From Oscillospiraceae bacterium (GTDB taxonomy: Bacteria > Bacillota > Clostridia > Oscillospirales > Oscillospiraceae): a stretch of DNA of 64,000 bases. Position 1 is the first letter of the stretch. The number at the start of each line of letters is the position of its first letter. The DNA lies in the NCBI GenBank assembly GCA_017448455.1, contig JAFSLL010000132.1, positions 1 through 64,000 on the forward strand, read 5' to 3'. Of the stretch, positions 1-8,658 are shown piece after piece. Below the pieces are notes generated by a model. The model was not told where the DNA came from and made no database searches. It saw only the letters and a list, made by a program, of their open reading frames with translations. Position numbers and translations under genes: made by a program.

Positions 1-344
1 AGCAAAAATAATTATGAAAACAGCAGAAAAGATGAGAAAAGCTGGGTTAATTTATCATAAGGATGCTCTCTGCACACTAACAGTGTTTTGATGGCAAAGG
101 CTGAAAAGAATGAGCAAAGCCGCCAGCTTTTTCATTGCCGGTGCTCAGGAAGAAAAAGTATTCGGTTTTTAAAAAGCGGCGAAAGCCAGGTTTTATCGGT
201 GTTTTCTGGCAAAACCGCCGGGATAAGCGTCTCATTTGACTTTTTACGGAGAACCGGTTTTTTTGGCGCCGGGCAATGTTTTTTTATCTGCAAAAGCGGA
301 GGTAAGCATAAGATATCCGCCTCTGAGAGCTCTGCGTCAAAGAA

Positions 345-369
345 GCAGGCCCTCACGAGAAGGACCTGC
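345..369. terminator. small hairpin, possible terminator
   Basis: GCAGGCC and GGACCTGC arms can pair with one mismatch around a loop of about nine bases. Read on the minus strand the right flank is mildly T-rich, so it could end transcription of the transposase remnant beside it. It is weak. Confidence 0.25.
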
Positions 370-395
370 TCCCCGTCAAGTAGACAGTGAAATAA

Positions 396-458
396 TTATA
401 TGCCGAGGTTGCGCTGAACACGATGGTTGTTGTAATAACGGATGACTTGTTTCCAGGC
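396..458 (-). pseudogene. tail fragment of an IS3-like transposase
   Basis: The minus strand reads AWKQVIRYYNNHRVQRNLGI and then a stop. The YYNNHRVQ..L core resembles the conserved C-terminal stretch of IS3/IS150-family DDE transposases. Upstream codons in the same frame contain stops, so only about 20 codons survive. It may be the scar of a lost insertion sequence; no intact ends were recognised. Confidence 0.35.
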
Positions 459-625
459 TCACAAGCTTTACTGCCAGATTTGTAAAACTTACTTCTGTTT
501 CAGACCTCCATTTTCAGCACTTTCTTTTGCAAACTCCGCCTCTCCGGAACTTACTCTTGCAAGCCGGTACTTCAGATTTCAATTGAGTGAGCGTAAACGC
601 CCACGCGGACATCGACAAATTTCTG

Positions 626-654
626 TTTACAGGCCGGGCGGATCATGGTAAAAT
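626..654 (+). promoter_or_regulatory. sigma-A type promoter for plsY
   Basis: TTTACA (626-631), 17 bases, TAAAAT (649-654). The expected start of transcription is about 45 bases before the plsY start codon. Confidence 0.5.
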
Positions 655-703
655 ATGACAAACTATTATCACGAAAGGAAGCTATCCCCATAGCACACCG
701 AAG

Positions 704-1330
704 ATGGACATTCTCGCCTGCTGTGCCATAGGTTATTTCCTCGGCAATCTCAATCCCGCCTTCTTCTTTGCCCGGCTGAAGGGTTATGACGCGCGCAGGG
801 ACGGGTCCGGCAATGCCGGCGCCTCCAACGCGTATATTCTGGCCGGGAAAAAGGCGTTTTTCATTACGGCTTTTCTGGATATCCTGAAGGCCTTTCTCGC
901 CTGCAGGATCTGCCGTCTGCTCTTCCCCAAGCTGGTGGTTGCGGAGGCAATTGGCGGGGTGGCCTGCATCCTCGGCCACATGTTCCCGGTTCTGCTGCGC
1001 TTCCACGGCGGCAGGGGGCTGGCGAGCCTCGGCGGCGTGATCCTCTCCTGGCACTGGCAGGCCTTCCTGCTCCTGCTTGCGCTGGCGCTGGTGATCGGTT
1101 TTGCGTCCCACTACGTCTGCGTGGTGGCGCCGACCATGTCGCTGCTCTTCCCGGGCGTCTATTTCGTGACGACACACATGCTTGCCTCAACGCTGGTGCT
1201 GCTGATCCCGGCGGTGCCGATCTTCTGGAAGCATATGGAGAACTTCCGCCGGATCCGGGAAGGTACGGAGCTGCGGCTGAGCTACCTCTGGAACAAAGAG
1301 GGCGAGATGAAGCGGACCGGCCGCTCCTGA
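704..1330 (+). CDS. plsY: glycerol-3-phosphate acyltransferase PlsY
   Basis: Transfers an acyl group from acyl-phosphate to glycerol-3-phosphate, the first step of phospholipid synthesis, in the cytoplasmic membrane. The 208-residue protein has the family motifs in order: GSGNAGASN near residues 34-42, a GHMFPVLLRF.GGRG glycine-rich loop near 98-115, and KHMENFRRI..GTE near 172-185. Hydrophobic spans separate them as in the family, and length is typical. The ribosome site (AAAGGAAG near 674-682) lies about 21 bases upstream, longer than usual, but no better in-frame start was found. The gene is followed after 29 bases by a guanylate-kinase-like gene and the two probably share a transcript. 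Confidence 0.9.
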   Translation: MDILACCAIGYFLGNLNPAFFFARLKGYDARRDGSGNAGASNAYILAGKKAFFITAFLDILKAFLACRICRLLFPKLVVAEAIGGVACILGHMFPVLLRFHGGRGLASLGGVILSWHWQAFLLLLALALVIGFASHYVCVVAPTMSLLFPGVYFVTTHMLASTLVLLIPAVPIFWKHMENFRRIREGTELRLSYLWNKEGEMKRTGRS

Positions 1331-1359
1331 AGACGGAAAACGAAAGGAATACGGAACAT

Positions 1360-1914
1360 ATGAAGACTGCGGAGAAAAAACTGTATGTACTGACCGGGCC
1401 CTCCGGTGCCGGCCTCGGCGAAATTGTGGCGGAGCTGCTGAAGCGCTGTGAAGATCTCACGACGGTGGTGCCGGTGACCGCGCGGAAGATGAAGGCCGGG
1501 GAAGAGAACGGCGTCGGCTTCTGGTTCTATGACCTGGACGGCTGGAACGCGATGAAGGAGTACGGCGACCTGCTGGAGACGACGGAGTTTGCCGGCAACG
1601 ACTACGGCACCTCGAGCCGGCTGGTGCGGGAGCAGCTCGAGGCCGGGAAGAATGTCCTGCTGAATCTGGAGGTCGCGCGGGCGGAGCAGGTGAAGCGGAA
1701 TATGCCCGAGGCGGTCTGCTTGTATGTCGCCCCGTCCACGCCGGAAGCGCTCCGCGCGCGCTATGAGAAGACGGCGCGCCACTGGCTGGAGGTCTCGGTG
1801 CGGATGGAGACTGCGGAGAAGGAGCGCGCGCAGGCCGGCTTCTGCGACCGGACGGTCGCGAGTGACGACCCGGCAGCCGCGGTGGCAGAGATCGCCGCCC
1901 TGATCGGCGGCTGA
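1360..1914 (+). CDS. guanylate-kinase-like protein with altered P-loop
   Basis: The 184-residue protein follows the guanylate kinase fold: an N-terminal P-loop region, TARKMKAGEENGVGFWF (the GMP-binding TTR.PR.GE.dG region), GNDYGTS near residue 87, and a QVK...AVCLYV core. The P-loop reads GPSGAGLGE (13-21) where functional enzymes have GPSGAGKGT or a close variant: both the lysine and the following Thr/Ser are replaced. These residues bind the ATP phosphates in the family, so catalysis is doubtful; a regulatory or binding role is inference. The rest of the domain is intact, which argues against simple decay. A true gmk presumably lies elsewhere. The gene ends before a strong hairpin. Confidence 0.75.
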   Translation: MKTAEKKLYVLTGPSGAGLGEIVAELLKRCEDLTTVVPVTARKMKAGEENGVGFWFYDLDGWNAMKEYGDLLETTEFAGNDYGTSSRLVREQLEAGKNVLLNLEVARAEQVKRNMPEAVCLYVAPSTPEALRARYEKTARHWLEVSVRMETAEKERAQAGFCDRTVASDDPAAAVAEIAALIGG

Positions 1915-1951
1915 GCGCCGGCAGAGACAAAACAGAAGACAGGTGTACGGA

Positions 1952-1993
1952 AAACGGCAGGGGCCCGATCAGGTGTCGGGCACCCTGCCGTTT
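1952..1993. terminator. strong bidirectional terminator
   Basis: AAACGGCAGGG and CCCTGCCGTTT arms enclose a second perfect stem, GCCCGA and TCGGGC. It lies between the convergent guanylate-kinase-like gene and the recombinase gene, and is A-rich on one side and T-rich on the other, so it can serve both. Confidence 0.8.
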
Positions 1994-2007
1994 CAGCTGC
2001 CTCGCGG

Positions 2008-3741
2008 TCAGGAATCGAGAGGAATCTCAATGCCGGCCTTGAAGCGGACGCGGAGCTGCCGGTCTTCGACAGAGATCCCGTCAAGATAGCGGAAGACCAG
2101 CGCGTCCGAGAAGGCTTCCACCGGCCCCTCCTGCCGGATGCGGTCGGTCCGCGCGTAGAAATCCTCCATGCTCCGGCAGGAGGCCTGCGCGGAGGGATCG
2201 GACCGGGGAGCCTTTCTTTTGCTTCCCGTCTCCTGCTTGGCACCTGTTCTGCTGGTGATCTGGTCACAGAGCTTCAGGAGGGAGGCGATCTGCAGCTCCT
2301 GTACGGCCAGGTCCCCGTGCTGACTGAGCTTGAGCTGAATCTGCCGCTGGACATCCTCCAGGTCCTGCAGGAGCGTGGCAACGGCCTCTTCCGGATCCCG
2401 GTTGCGGCTGCAGAGGACAAGCGTCCTCTCGTCGAGCATGTGGGTCTCGTAATAACAGTTCAGGGTCATTTCCAGCTCTCTCTGCCGCACGCGGAGCTCC
2501 TCAATCTCATGCGCGAGGCGGTCGAGCGGGCCCCAGCGGATGCGCTCCTGCAGGCGGATCAGGTCCTCGCGCCGCTCCGGAACCAGGTTAAACGCGGCCA
2601 CCACGGCCGCTTTCGCTATCTCCTCCTTCAGCGGCCTGCCGGTGCAGCTGATCGCGGGATCCCGACGGCGGCTGCGGCAGCGCCAGACGGTCGGCAGATC
2701 GGTTCCGGGCTTTCCGGCGACGCGGCGGTACGGCTGCCTGCAGTGACCGCAGCAGATTTTCCCGTTCAGGGACATGTCCAGCGCCTTGACACTGCGCTTG
2801 CCGGTGGCCTTCCGCTGCTGCTCGCGCCGGAGCAGTTCTCCCTGCACGCGGGTGAAGACCTCACGCGGGATGATGGGGTCGTGGGCGTTTTCAATATAAT
2901 ACTGCGGGACCTGTCCGTCGTTGCGGACTTTTTTCTTGGTCAGGAAGTCCACCGTAACGGTCTTCTGCAGCAGCAGGTCGCCCATATACTTCTCGTTCCG
3001 CAGCATGCTCAGGACGGTGGAGTACGGCCAGTCCGGTTTGCCGCAGGGCGAGGGGATCCCCTCCAGCTCCAGCGCGTGGACGATCTCCCCCGGGGTCATT
3101 CCCTCCAGAAAATCCCGGAAGATCCGCCGCACCGTCTCCGCTTCCTCGGGGATGATGACCAGCTTGCCCGTCTTCGGATGCTTGCCGTAGCCGAGGAAGC
3201 GGGTGTCGTTGAGACGCGGCCTGCCCTGCTGGAAGCCGTACTGAATCCCCATGCGCACGTTCTGCGAGATGCTCTGGCTCTCCTGCTGGGCGATACTGGC
3301 CATGATGGTGATGAGCAGTTCGCCGGAGCTGCCCATGGTGTCGATGTTTTCCTTCTCAAACAGGATCGGGATCTCCAGGGCCTTGAGTTTGCGGATGTAG
3401 TTGAGGCAGTCCAGGGTGTTGCGCGCGAAGCGGCTGATGGACTTGGTCATGACCATGTCGATCTGGCCTTCCTCGCAGGCGTGGATCATGCGGTTGAACT
3501 CCTCCCGTCGGGCCGTGGAGGTGCCGGAGAGACCCTGGTCGGCGTAGATCCCGGCGAGACTCCAGCCCTTGTGCTGGTCGATGACATCGGTGTAATGGGC
3601 GATCTGTGCCTCATAGGAGCTCTCCTGATCGTCCAGGTCGGTGGATACACGGCAGTAAGCCGCGACGCGCAGTGTCTGGTTCCGCGCCGGACTGCCTTTG
3701 GGGAGCAGCTGCTTCTTCGGCGGGATCACATGAATCGGCAT
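2008..3741 (-). CDS. large serine recombinase
   Basis: Site-specific DNA recombinase of the large serine family (577 residues). An N-terminal resolvase domain starts around residue 24 with RVAAYCRVSTD, which contains the catalytic serine, followed by GLSGT and SISRFARNTLDCL. The central recombinase domain has FLGYGKHPKTG and a YSTVLSMLRNEKYMGD motif. A zinc ribbon is marked by KICCGHCRQPYRR and a later WRCRSRRRDPAISC. A charged coiled-coil region and a tail complete it. The ribosome site AAAGGAG lies just before ATG. It is last in a three-gene minus-strand cassette. Such enzymes integrate, excise or invert DNA; no partner site was recognised here. Confidence 0.92.
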   Translation of the reverse strand: MPIHVIPPKKQLLPKGSPARNQTLRVAAYCRVSTDLDDQESSYEAQIAHYTDVIDQHKGWSLAGIYADQGLSGTSTARREEFNRMIHACEEGQIDMVMTKSISRFARNTLDCLNYIRKLKALEIPILFEKENIDTMGSSGELLITIMASIAQQESQSISQNVRMGIQYGFQQGRPRLNDTRFLGYGKHPKTGKLVIIPEEAETVRRIFRDFLEGMTPGEIVHALELEGIPSPCGKPDWPYSTVLSMLRNEKYMGDLLLQKTVTVDFLTKKKVRNDGQVPQYYIENAHDPIIPREVFTRVQGELLRREQQRKATGKRSVKALDMSLNGKICCGHCRQPYRRVAGKPGTDLPTVWRCRSRRRDPAISCTGRPLKEEIAKAAVVAAFNLVPERREDLIRLQERIRWGPLDRLAHEIEELRVRQRELEMTLNCYYETHMLDERTLVLCSRNRDPEEAVATLLQDLEDVQRQIQLKLSQHGDLAVQELQIASLLKLCDQITSRTGAKQETGSKRKAPRSDPSAQASCRSMEDFYARTDRIRQEGPVEAFSDALVFRYLDGISVEDRQLRVRFKAGIEIPLDS

Positions 3742-3775
3742 CTTTTTTCTCCTTTCTTTTCATCTGGCGCGGGGA

Positions 3776-4258
3776 TCAGGCTCTGCCGCCTGTCACCAGG
3801 CTGCGCAGTCCCGCCTCTTCCTCGGCCGTCAGGTGCTTCTGCCCGTCCGCTGCCGGATGAACGCAGCCAAAGAGCCAGGCAAAGAGTGCCTCGGGCTTCA
3901 GGCCAGCGGGCAAGGCCTCCGGAAGAACGAGACGGAAGGTCTCCTGCACCGGCAGCGGCTTTGCCCGGACGCGCGTGGCGGGGTGCGAGCGCTCCCTGCG
4001 CGCTTTTCTGACCCGGTCGACGGTCTCCTCATCGAGGAGCGGCGGGTAATAGTCCGTACCGAGGTAAAGGCCCTTGTCCAGCAGCCGGTACAGGGTCTGG
4101 GCGCTCACCTCGATGTCGAGCGCGCAGCGCGCATGCTCGCCGGAGGCGCCCTCCAGATAGAGGCCGACGAAGCGGCGGAGCTTCTCTGCCTGCACCGGAT
4201 CCGGGAAGGCGAGACCCTCCTCAATGCGGTAGCCGTAGGGAATCTGAGACATCTTCAT
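3776..4258 (-). CDS. small recombinase-domain protein, no catalytic domain
   Basis: 160 residues. It begins PYGYRIEEG.....P.QAEKLR and continues with TLYRLLDKGLYLGTDYYPPLLDEETVDRV, matching the central recombinase domain of large serine recombinases (PYGY..., a repeated helix, YLG..., ID.ETF). The catalytic resolvase domain and zinc ribbon are absent. Comparable short proteins sit between two full recombinases in other clostridial cassettes, as far as I recall, so an accessory DNA-binding or directionality role is plausible but unproven. Its start lies 9 bases past the stop of the upstream recombinase gene, implying one transcript. Confidence 0.7.
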   Translation of the reverse strand: MKMSQIPYGYRIEEGLAFPDPVQAEKLRRFVGLYLEGASGEHARCALDIEVSAQTLYRLLDKGLYLGTDYYPPLLDEETVDRVRKARRERSHPATRVRAKPLPVQETFRLVLPEALPAGLKPEALFAWLFGCVHPAADGQKHLTAEEEAGLRSLVTGGRA

Positions 4259-4267
4259 CGCCTCCCT

Positions 4268-5830
4268 TCAGCCTTCCCTGTCCGGCAGCGACAGGGGCTC
4301 CGCGAGCTCCCAGCCGCAGCGGAAGCGGAAGAGCGCCTGAACACCGGTCTCCACGACGACGTCCCGGACGGCGGTTTCAAAGACGGATTCGGAGAAGGTC
4401 TGATGCCGGTCGCTGTCCCAGATGTTCAGGAGGGCGCGCAGCGGCTCGCTACCCCAGTCCGCGCCGACGGCGCCGGGGAGGGCATGACGGAGAAAGGCGA
4501 GCTTGTTCATCACGGTCAGAAAGGCGCTGTGCAGGTCCTCCTTCCGCACCCGCTGCATGGGGCACTGCCGGCGGTCCTTCAGGTGTGTGCGGCAGGCCCA
4601 GTAAATGGTCTCCTCTCCGTCCGTCCTGCGGTCGGTCACCCGGCGCAGCGTTGTCCCGCAGCGGGCACAGAGGAGGCGGCCGGAGAGGATGCCGCGCCGG
4701 GAGTGGGGGTTGTCGCGCAGGCTGCGGTCCTCCCGGGGGTAATTGCTCTTCTCCGCGCCGCGCTGGCGGTTGGCGAGGAGCGCCCGGCGGAAGGTCTCGC
4801 GGTCGATGATGGCGCTGTGATGCCCGTCAATGTAGTACTGACTCCGCTCCCCGTAGTTGCGTAGCAGGCGGTAGTTGGCGTCATGAAAGCTCTTCTGCAG
4901 CAGCGCGTCGCCGGTATACACGACGTTGGTGAGGATGCCCTGGACCATCTGCGCGCTCCAGACACCGGGAGTGCCGTCCCGCCGCTTCGTTCCGGTGGGG
5001 ACTCGGCGGGCGTTCAGCTCCCGCGCGATGGCGGGGCAGCCTTTCCCCTCCAGAACGGATGCAAAAATACCGCGGACAATTTTCGCCTGTCCACGGTGAA
5101 TCAGGAGGCGTCCGTCCTTCAGGCGGTAGCCGTACGGGGCTCTGCTGTAGCGGAAGCTGCCGTTCTCGAAGCGCTGGCGGGCGGCCCAGCTGCAGTTGCG
5201 GGAGATGGAGCGGGACTCCTCCTCCGCAAAGGAACTGAACAGCGTCAGCATGAGCTCGGACTCGGCGGTTCCGGTCCGGATATTCTCTTTTTCAAACTGA
5301 ATTACCACCCCAAGTGCGGTAAGGTCACGGACCATCTCCAGACAGTCCGTAGTGTTGCTGGCGAAGCGGCTGATCGACTTGGTCAGGACGAGGTCGATCT
5401 TCCCCTCCTCGCAGTCCCGGAGCAGCTGCTGCAGCTGCGGCCGGTTCTCCTTCCGGGTGGCGGAGAGGTTCGTCTCCCAGTAGATCCCGGCGAGTTCCCA
5501 GTCCGGGTGCTCGAGGATGAGCCGGCGGAAATGCTCGCGCTGGTTTTCGATGGAGCTCTCCTGGGCGAAATCGTCTGTGGAGACCCGGCAGTAGGCCGCC
5601 ACCCGGAGTGTTTTTTCCTTCGGCGCGGATTTCGTCCTGACTTCCCGGATGGCTTTGGCGGCAGGCTTCGGCGTTTCGAGCGGGTTCGACAGCGGTCTTT
5701 CCAGGGCGAGGAGCCCGGCGAAGTCCTCCCGGCTGCCCGAAAGGGCGCGGATGGGCGGTGAAGCGGCCGGGACAGGCGGCGAAACAGGCGGCGTGCCGAA
5801 GGGAAAATTGCCGGATGATGGTTCGGACAT
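4268..5830 (-). CDS. large serine recombinase
   Basis: Second full serine recombinase (520 residues), first gene of the cassette. After a Pro/Ala-rich leader of about 70 residues comes RVAAYCRVSTDD with the catalytic serine, then SISRFASNTTDCLEMV. The recombinase domain shows APYGYRLKDG and VYTGDALLQKSF, and the zinc ribbon RLLCARCGTTLRRVT with a distal C.......C pair. The AGGAGG ribosome site sits directly before ATG. The long N-terminal leader is unusual for the family. It is divergent from the fibre operon, with 345 bases between them. Confidence 0.92.
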   Translation of the reverse strand: MSEPSSGNFPFGTPPVSPPVPAASPPIRALSGSREDFAGLLALERPLSNPLETPKPAAKAIREVRTKSAPKEKTLRVAAYCRVSTDDFAQESSIENQREHFRRLILEHPDWELAGIYWETNLSATRKENRPQLQQLLRDCEEGKIDLVLTKSISRFASNTTDCLEMVRDLTALGVVIQFEKENIRTGTAESELMLTLFSSFAEEESRSISRNCSWAARQRFENGSFRYSRAPYGYRLKDGRLLIHRGQAKIVRGIFASVLEGKGCPAIARELNARRVPTGTKRRDGTPGVWSAQMVQGILTNVVYTGDALLQKSFHDANYRLLRNYGERSQYYIDGHHSAIIDRETFRRALLANRQRGAEKSNYPREDRSLRDNPHSRRGILSGRLLCARCGTTLRRVTDRRTDGEETIYWACRTHLKDRRQCPMQRVRKEDLHSAFLTVMNKLAFLRHALPGAVGADWGSEPLRALLNIWDSDRHQTFSESVFETAVRDVVVETGVQALFRFRCGWELAEPLSLPDREG

Positions 5831-6175
5831 GGTGTTTTCCTCCTTTACAGATGTGTTGTGGGCTGTGCGAGCCCCAATATATTGTAGCAGAATGAAAACA
5901 GAAATACAGGGACTGGAATGTTCTAAATTATTTCTTTTATTTTGAATTTTCTCTTGAAAAATTGCGGATTTAATGATATTCTGATTGTTGCTAAAAGTGC
6001 GTCTTTATCGGCATTTTTCCGAAAGCGAAACAGAACGAAGACTACAATTTTCTCAAATTTGCGCAAAATCATTCTGTTTATTGACGCTTTTATTGACGCT
6101 CTGTATAGTATGATCAGGATATAGAGGAAGTTTAGCATCTTCTTCCATCTGACCAACGGGGGAGTACCCTATGAG
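5831..6175. other. AT-rich divergent intergenic region
   Basis: Lies between the recombinase cassette (minus) and the fibre operon (plus) and is clearly more AT-rich than either flank. It holds the fibre operon promoter (6081-6109) and a direct repeat TTGACGCT (6081-6088 and 6093-6100). On the minus strand a TACAAT about 50 bases upstream of the recombinase start could be a -10 element, but I see no matching -35. No inverted repeat pair of the kind expected for an invertible promoter was recognised by eye. Confidence 0.6.
6081..6109 (+). promoter_or_regulatory. sigma-A promoter of the fibre operon
   Basis: TTGACG (6081-6086), 17 bases, TATAGT (6104-6109), a near-consensus promoter. The -35 octamer TTGACGCT recurs 12 bases downstream (6093-6100), so a regulator may bind the pair across the spacer. 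GGGGGAG at 6158-6164 is the ribosome site of the first gene. Confidence 0.7.
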
Positions 6176-7402
6176 ATGAAGAAAAAAAAGAAGAAAAAGA
6201 GAAGAGGCTCCCGCCTTTCGAATGTCATCCTGGTCCTGGTCCTGCTGGCCGGCGTCATTCTGCTGGCGTATCCGTCTTTCAGCGACTACTGGAACTCCTT
6301 CCACCAGTCCCGCGCCATCATGAGCTACATGGAGAATGTCGGCAAGATGGACACGGCGGAATATGACAAGATCATCCAGTCCGCCAGGGAATATAACCAG
6401 AGGCGCAGCTCCGCGGAGTTCCGCTGGTTCCTTCCGGAGGAGGAGATCGAGGCCTACGAGAGGGAGCTGGACTTTAACGCCAACGGCGCGATGGGCTATA
6501 TCACCATCGAGAAGATCCATGTACAGCTGCCGATTTACCACGGCACCTCCGAGTCGGTCCTGCAGACCAGCATCGGTCATCTGGACTGGACGAGCCTGCC
6601 GGTCGGCGGAGAGGGCACCCACTGCGCGCTGTCCGGCCACCGCGGCCTGCCGTCAGCCAAGCTGTTCTCCGACCTGGACAAGCTCACAGAGGGCGATGTT
6701 TTCTCCCTGAGTATTCTGAACGAGACCCTGACCTACCAGGTGGACCAGATCCGCGTGGTGGAGCCGACGGATCTCGCCGATCTGCAGATTGTGGATGGCA
6801 AGGACTACTGCACACTGGTTACCTGCACCCCCTACGGCATCAACACGCACCGTCTGCTGGTGCGCGGCCACCGGGTGGCGAATCCGCAGGGCGACGCGAA
6901 GGTCGTGTCCGACGCCATGCAGATCGAAACCGTGTATGTGATTCCCTTTGTGGGCGTCCCGATCCTGCTGCTCCTGCTGATCATGATGCTGATCAGCACC
7001 GGCAGACGCGGACGGCACAGGGATTCGGTTAACGAAGTAGAAGAGTGGCAGCGCGAACTGGAAGAGGATATGGAGGCCGAGGAACTGGAATCGGCCGAAC
7101 CGGAACCCGAACCGGAGGCGGAGCCCGAACCAGAAGGAAACCCTGAGCGGGAAGTCTGGGAGGATTTCCCTGAAACACCGCTCTACGGTGCCGCAGCCGC
7201 GCAGGCGGCGGAGCCGGATGTCCCCAATGAAGAAGTGAACGAAACAAACCCTGAGACCCCGGCATCAGCTGAGCCGGAGAACCCCAGCCCGGAGGAAGCT
7301 CCGGATCAAGAAGAACTCTTAACCCCGGAGGACGCTCCGGAGGGCCCGGATGAGGCGGAGGCCGAAGCGGGCGAGAAAGAGATACAGGAGGAATTGCCAT
7401 GA
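6176..7402 (+). CDS. class C-like sortase with acidic tail
   Basis: Membrane transpeptidase that would polymerise or anchor the surface proteins encoded downstream. Lysine-rich N-terminus, membrane span at about 18-33, sortase domain from about 100 to 235 with catalytic H155 (ALSGHRGLPS), C217 (TLVTCTPYG) and R226 (HRLLVRGHR). A second membrane span follows at about 252-273, as in pilin polymerases. Unusually the protein continues for some 130 residues as a Glu/Pro-rich tail, predicted to be cytoplasmic. The usual class C DPF/DPW lid motif was not recognised. First gene of the operon; its stop overlaps the next start (ATGA). Confidence 0.85.
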   Translation: MKKKKKKKRRGSRLSNVILVLVLLAGVILLAYPSFSDYWNSFHQSRAIMSYMENVGKMDTAEYDKIIQSAREYNQRRSSAEFRWFLPEEEIEAYERELDFNANGAMGYITIEKIHVQLPIYHGTSESVLQTSIGHLDWTSLPVGGEGTHCALSGHRGLPSAKLFSDLDKLTEGDVFSLSILNETLTYQVDQIRVVEPTDLADLQIVDGKDYCTLVTCTPYGINTHRLLVRGHRVANPQGDAKVVSDAMQIETVYVIPFVGVPILLLLLIMMLISTGRRGRHRDSVNEVEEWQRELEEDMEAEELESAEPEPEPEAEPEPEGNPEREVWEDFPETPLYGAAAAQAAEPDVPNEEVNETNPETPASAEPENPSPEEAPDQEELLTPEDAPEGPDEAEAEAGEKEIQEELP

Positions 7403-8658
7403 ATCATAAGTGGAAGCGCTCCCTGACAGTGCTGCTGTTAATCGCACTGGTGCTGTCACTGCCCTGCGCCACGGCGTTCGCGTCGAACGAAGGCGAAGGC
7501 GGTGAAGGCACGGAAGCGTCCGGGGGGTACGTTTATGTGGATGTCGAAGCCAACAACACGCTCACCGTCAATCTGAACGCAAACCAGGCGTTTGATACAG
7601 AAGCGGATGACATGCTGAAGGCCGGCGTGCAGGTGGATGTCTATCTTCTGGCCGAGGCAAAGAAGCTGGACGGCTACGACACCTACGAACTCGTCCTGGA
7701 TGAGACGAAGTACGGTGATTTGAAGACGGACTTCGAGAACACTATGAAGGCCGAAAACCCGGACTTCTACGCGCTGGCGGAAAAGTTTGCAGCCAAGATC
7801 CTGGATACGAGCGGCTCCGAGCCGACCCCGACGGCGAGCAAGTCGCAGGAGTCCGAGGGAAGTGAGACCATCGTTCTGGAAGGTCTGAAGTCCGGTATGT
7901 ATCTGGTTGTTCCCCGCGGCTCCGATCTCGCGTGGCCGGACTATGTGAAGGATCCTCCTGTGGATGACAGCGACAGGCTGCTGACTATCGCCAACTCCGA
8001 CAAGTATGAGTACCGCTTCCTGCCGCAGCTGATCTCCCTGCCCAGCAAGGATGAGGCTTACGAAGACGGCGGCACCACCTATTGGGTGTCGGATGCGGAA
8101 GAGAACTTTGACTTCCCGGGCTATCATACCGGTTACGGCTACGGCAACTGGACCAACGAGCTGACCATCACCCTGAAGACGGACCGCGTGGACCGCTTCG
8201 GCCAGCTGATCGTCAAGAAGACATTGGACCAGTATGATGCGACCTACGGACAGAGCGTCCTCTTCAGCTATCATGTTGTTGCTGTCAAGGACGGCGAGAC
8301 GGTTTATGACGACTATGTGTCCATCAGCTTCGACGACAGCATGAGCTATCCCGCGACCAAACGGGTTTTGATCGACCGCATCCGTGTCGGCGCGGTCGCG
8401 ACCGTAACGGAAGAGCCGCTCCCCGCCAAGTATTACGCAATCGGCGGTATGGAGAAAGAGTCCGATCCGGTTATCTTTGTCGACCTGGAAAATGGCGGCT
8501 CCGAGGATGACATCGTCAGCGTCAGCTTCGAGAACGACTACCAGCCGTATGACATCAACCAGCACGGCATCGTGAACAACTATAAGTTCGTAGAAGGCGA
8601 ATGGCAGCACAAGCCGCTGGATGACAACACTGGGACAGAGGAGGCGACAAGCAAATGA
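7399..8658 (+). CDS. pilin-like secreted protein without sorting signal
   Basis: 419 residues with an N-terminal signal peptide ending near the AFAS site (about 28). A first beta-rich region is followed by a second domain starting around FGQLIVKKTL (about residue 270). It resembles the streptococcal FctA/SpaA-type pilin fold (GQLIVKKTLD.YDATYGQSVLFSYHVVAV, with VLIDRIRVGAVATVTEE), where Lys and Asn/Glu often form internal isopeptide bonds. There is no LPXTG-like motif or C-terminal membrane span; it ends TGTEEATSK. It may therefore be incorporated into a fibre without covalent anchoring, or be truncated relative to pilins. The good ribosome site AGGAGG lies within the end of the sortase gene. 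Confidence 0.6.
   Translation: MNHKWKRSLTVLLLIALVLSLPCATAFASNEGEGGEGTEASGGYVYVDVEANNTLTVNLNANQAFDTEADDMLKAGVQVDVYLLAEAKKLDGYDTYELVLDETKYGDLKTDFENTMKAENPDFYALAEKFAAKILDTSGSEPTPTASKSQESEGSETIVLEGLKSGMYLVVPRGSDLAWPDYVKDPPVDDSDRLLTIANSDKYEYRFLPQLISLPSKDEAYEDGGTTYWVSDAEENFDFPGYHTGYGYGNWTNELTITLKTDRVDRFGQLIVKKTLDQYDATYGQSVLFSYHVVAVKDGETVYDDYVSISFDDSMSYPATKRVLIDRIRVGAVATVTEEPLPAKYYAIGGMEKESDPVIFVDLENGGSEDDIVSVSFENDYQPYDINQHGIVNNYKFVEGEWQHKPLDDNTGTEEATSK

Larger units (their letters stand above)
1..703. other. gene-poor left edge
   Basis: AT-richer than the rest of the window and without a convincing complete gene. Two frames are open from the left edge for about 20-30 codons, one stopping at 58-60 and another near 91, so the end of a gene outside the window may lie here; neither can be identified. 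Inside are a small hairpin (345-369), a transposase-tail fragment on the minus strand (396-458) and the promoter of the next gene (626-654). The short open frames of 60-100 codons show no recognisable motif or good ribosome site. Confidence 0.5.

Noticed and set aside
1..60. Open frame at the left edge
   Set aside because: About 19 codons ending in a stop; another frame is also open. Too short to call a gene end.
2317..4011. Long plus-strand frame through the recombinase genes
   Set aside because: Mirror of the minus-strand recombinase code, which has clear motifs and ribosome sites; the plus frame has none.
6171..6179. ATG-AGA-TGA mini-frame before the class C sortase
   Set aside because: Overlap of two ATGs; the ribosome site spacing fits the longer gene and nothing suggests a leader peptide.
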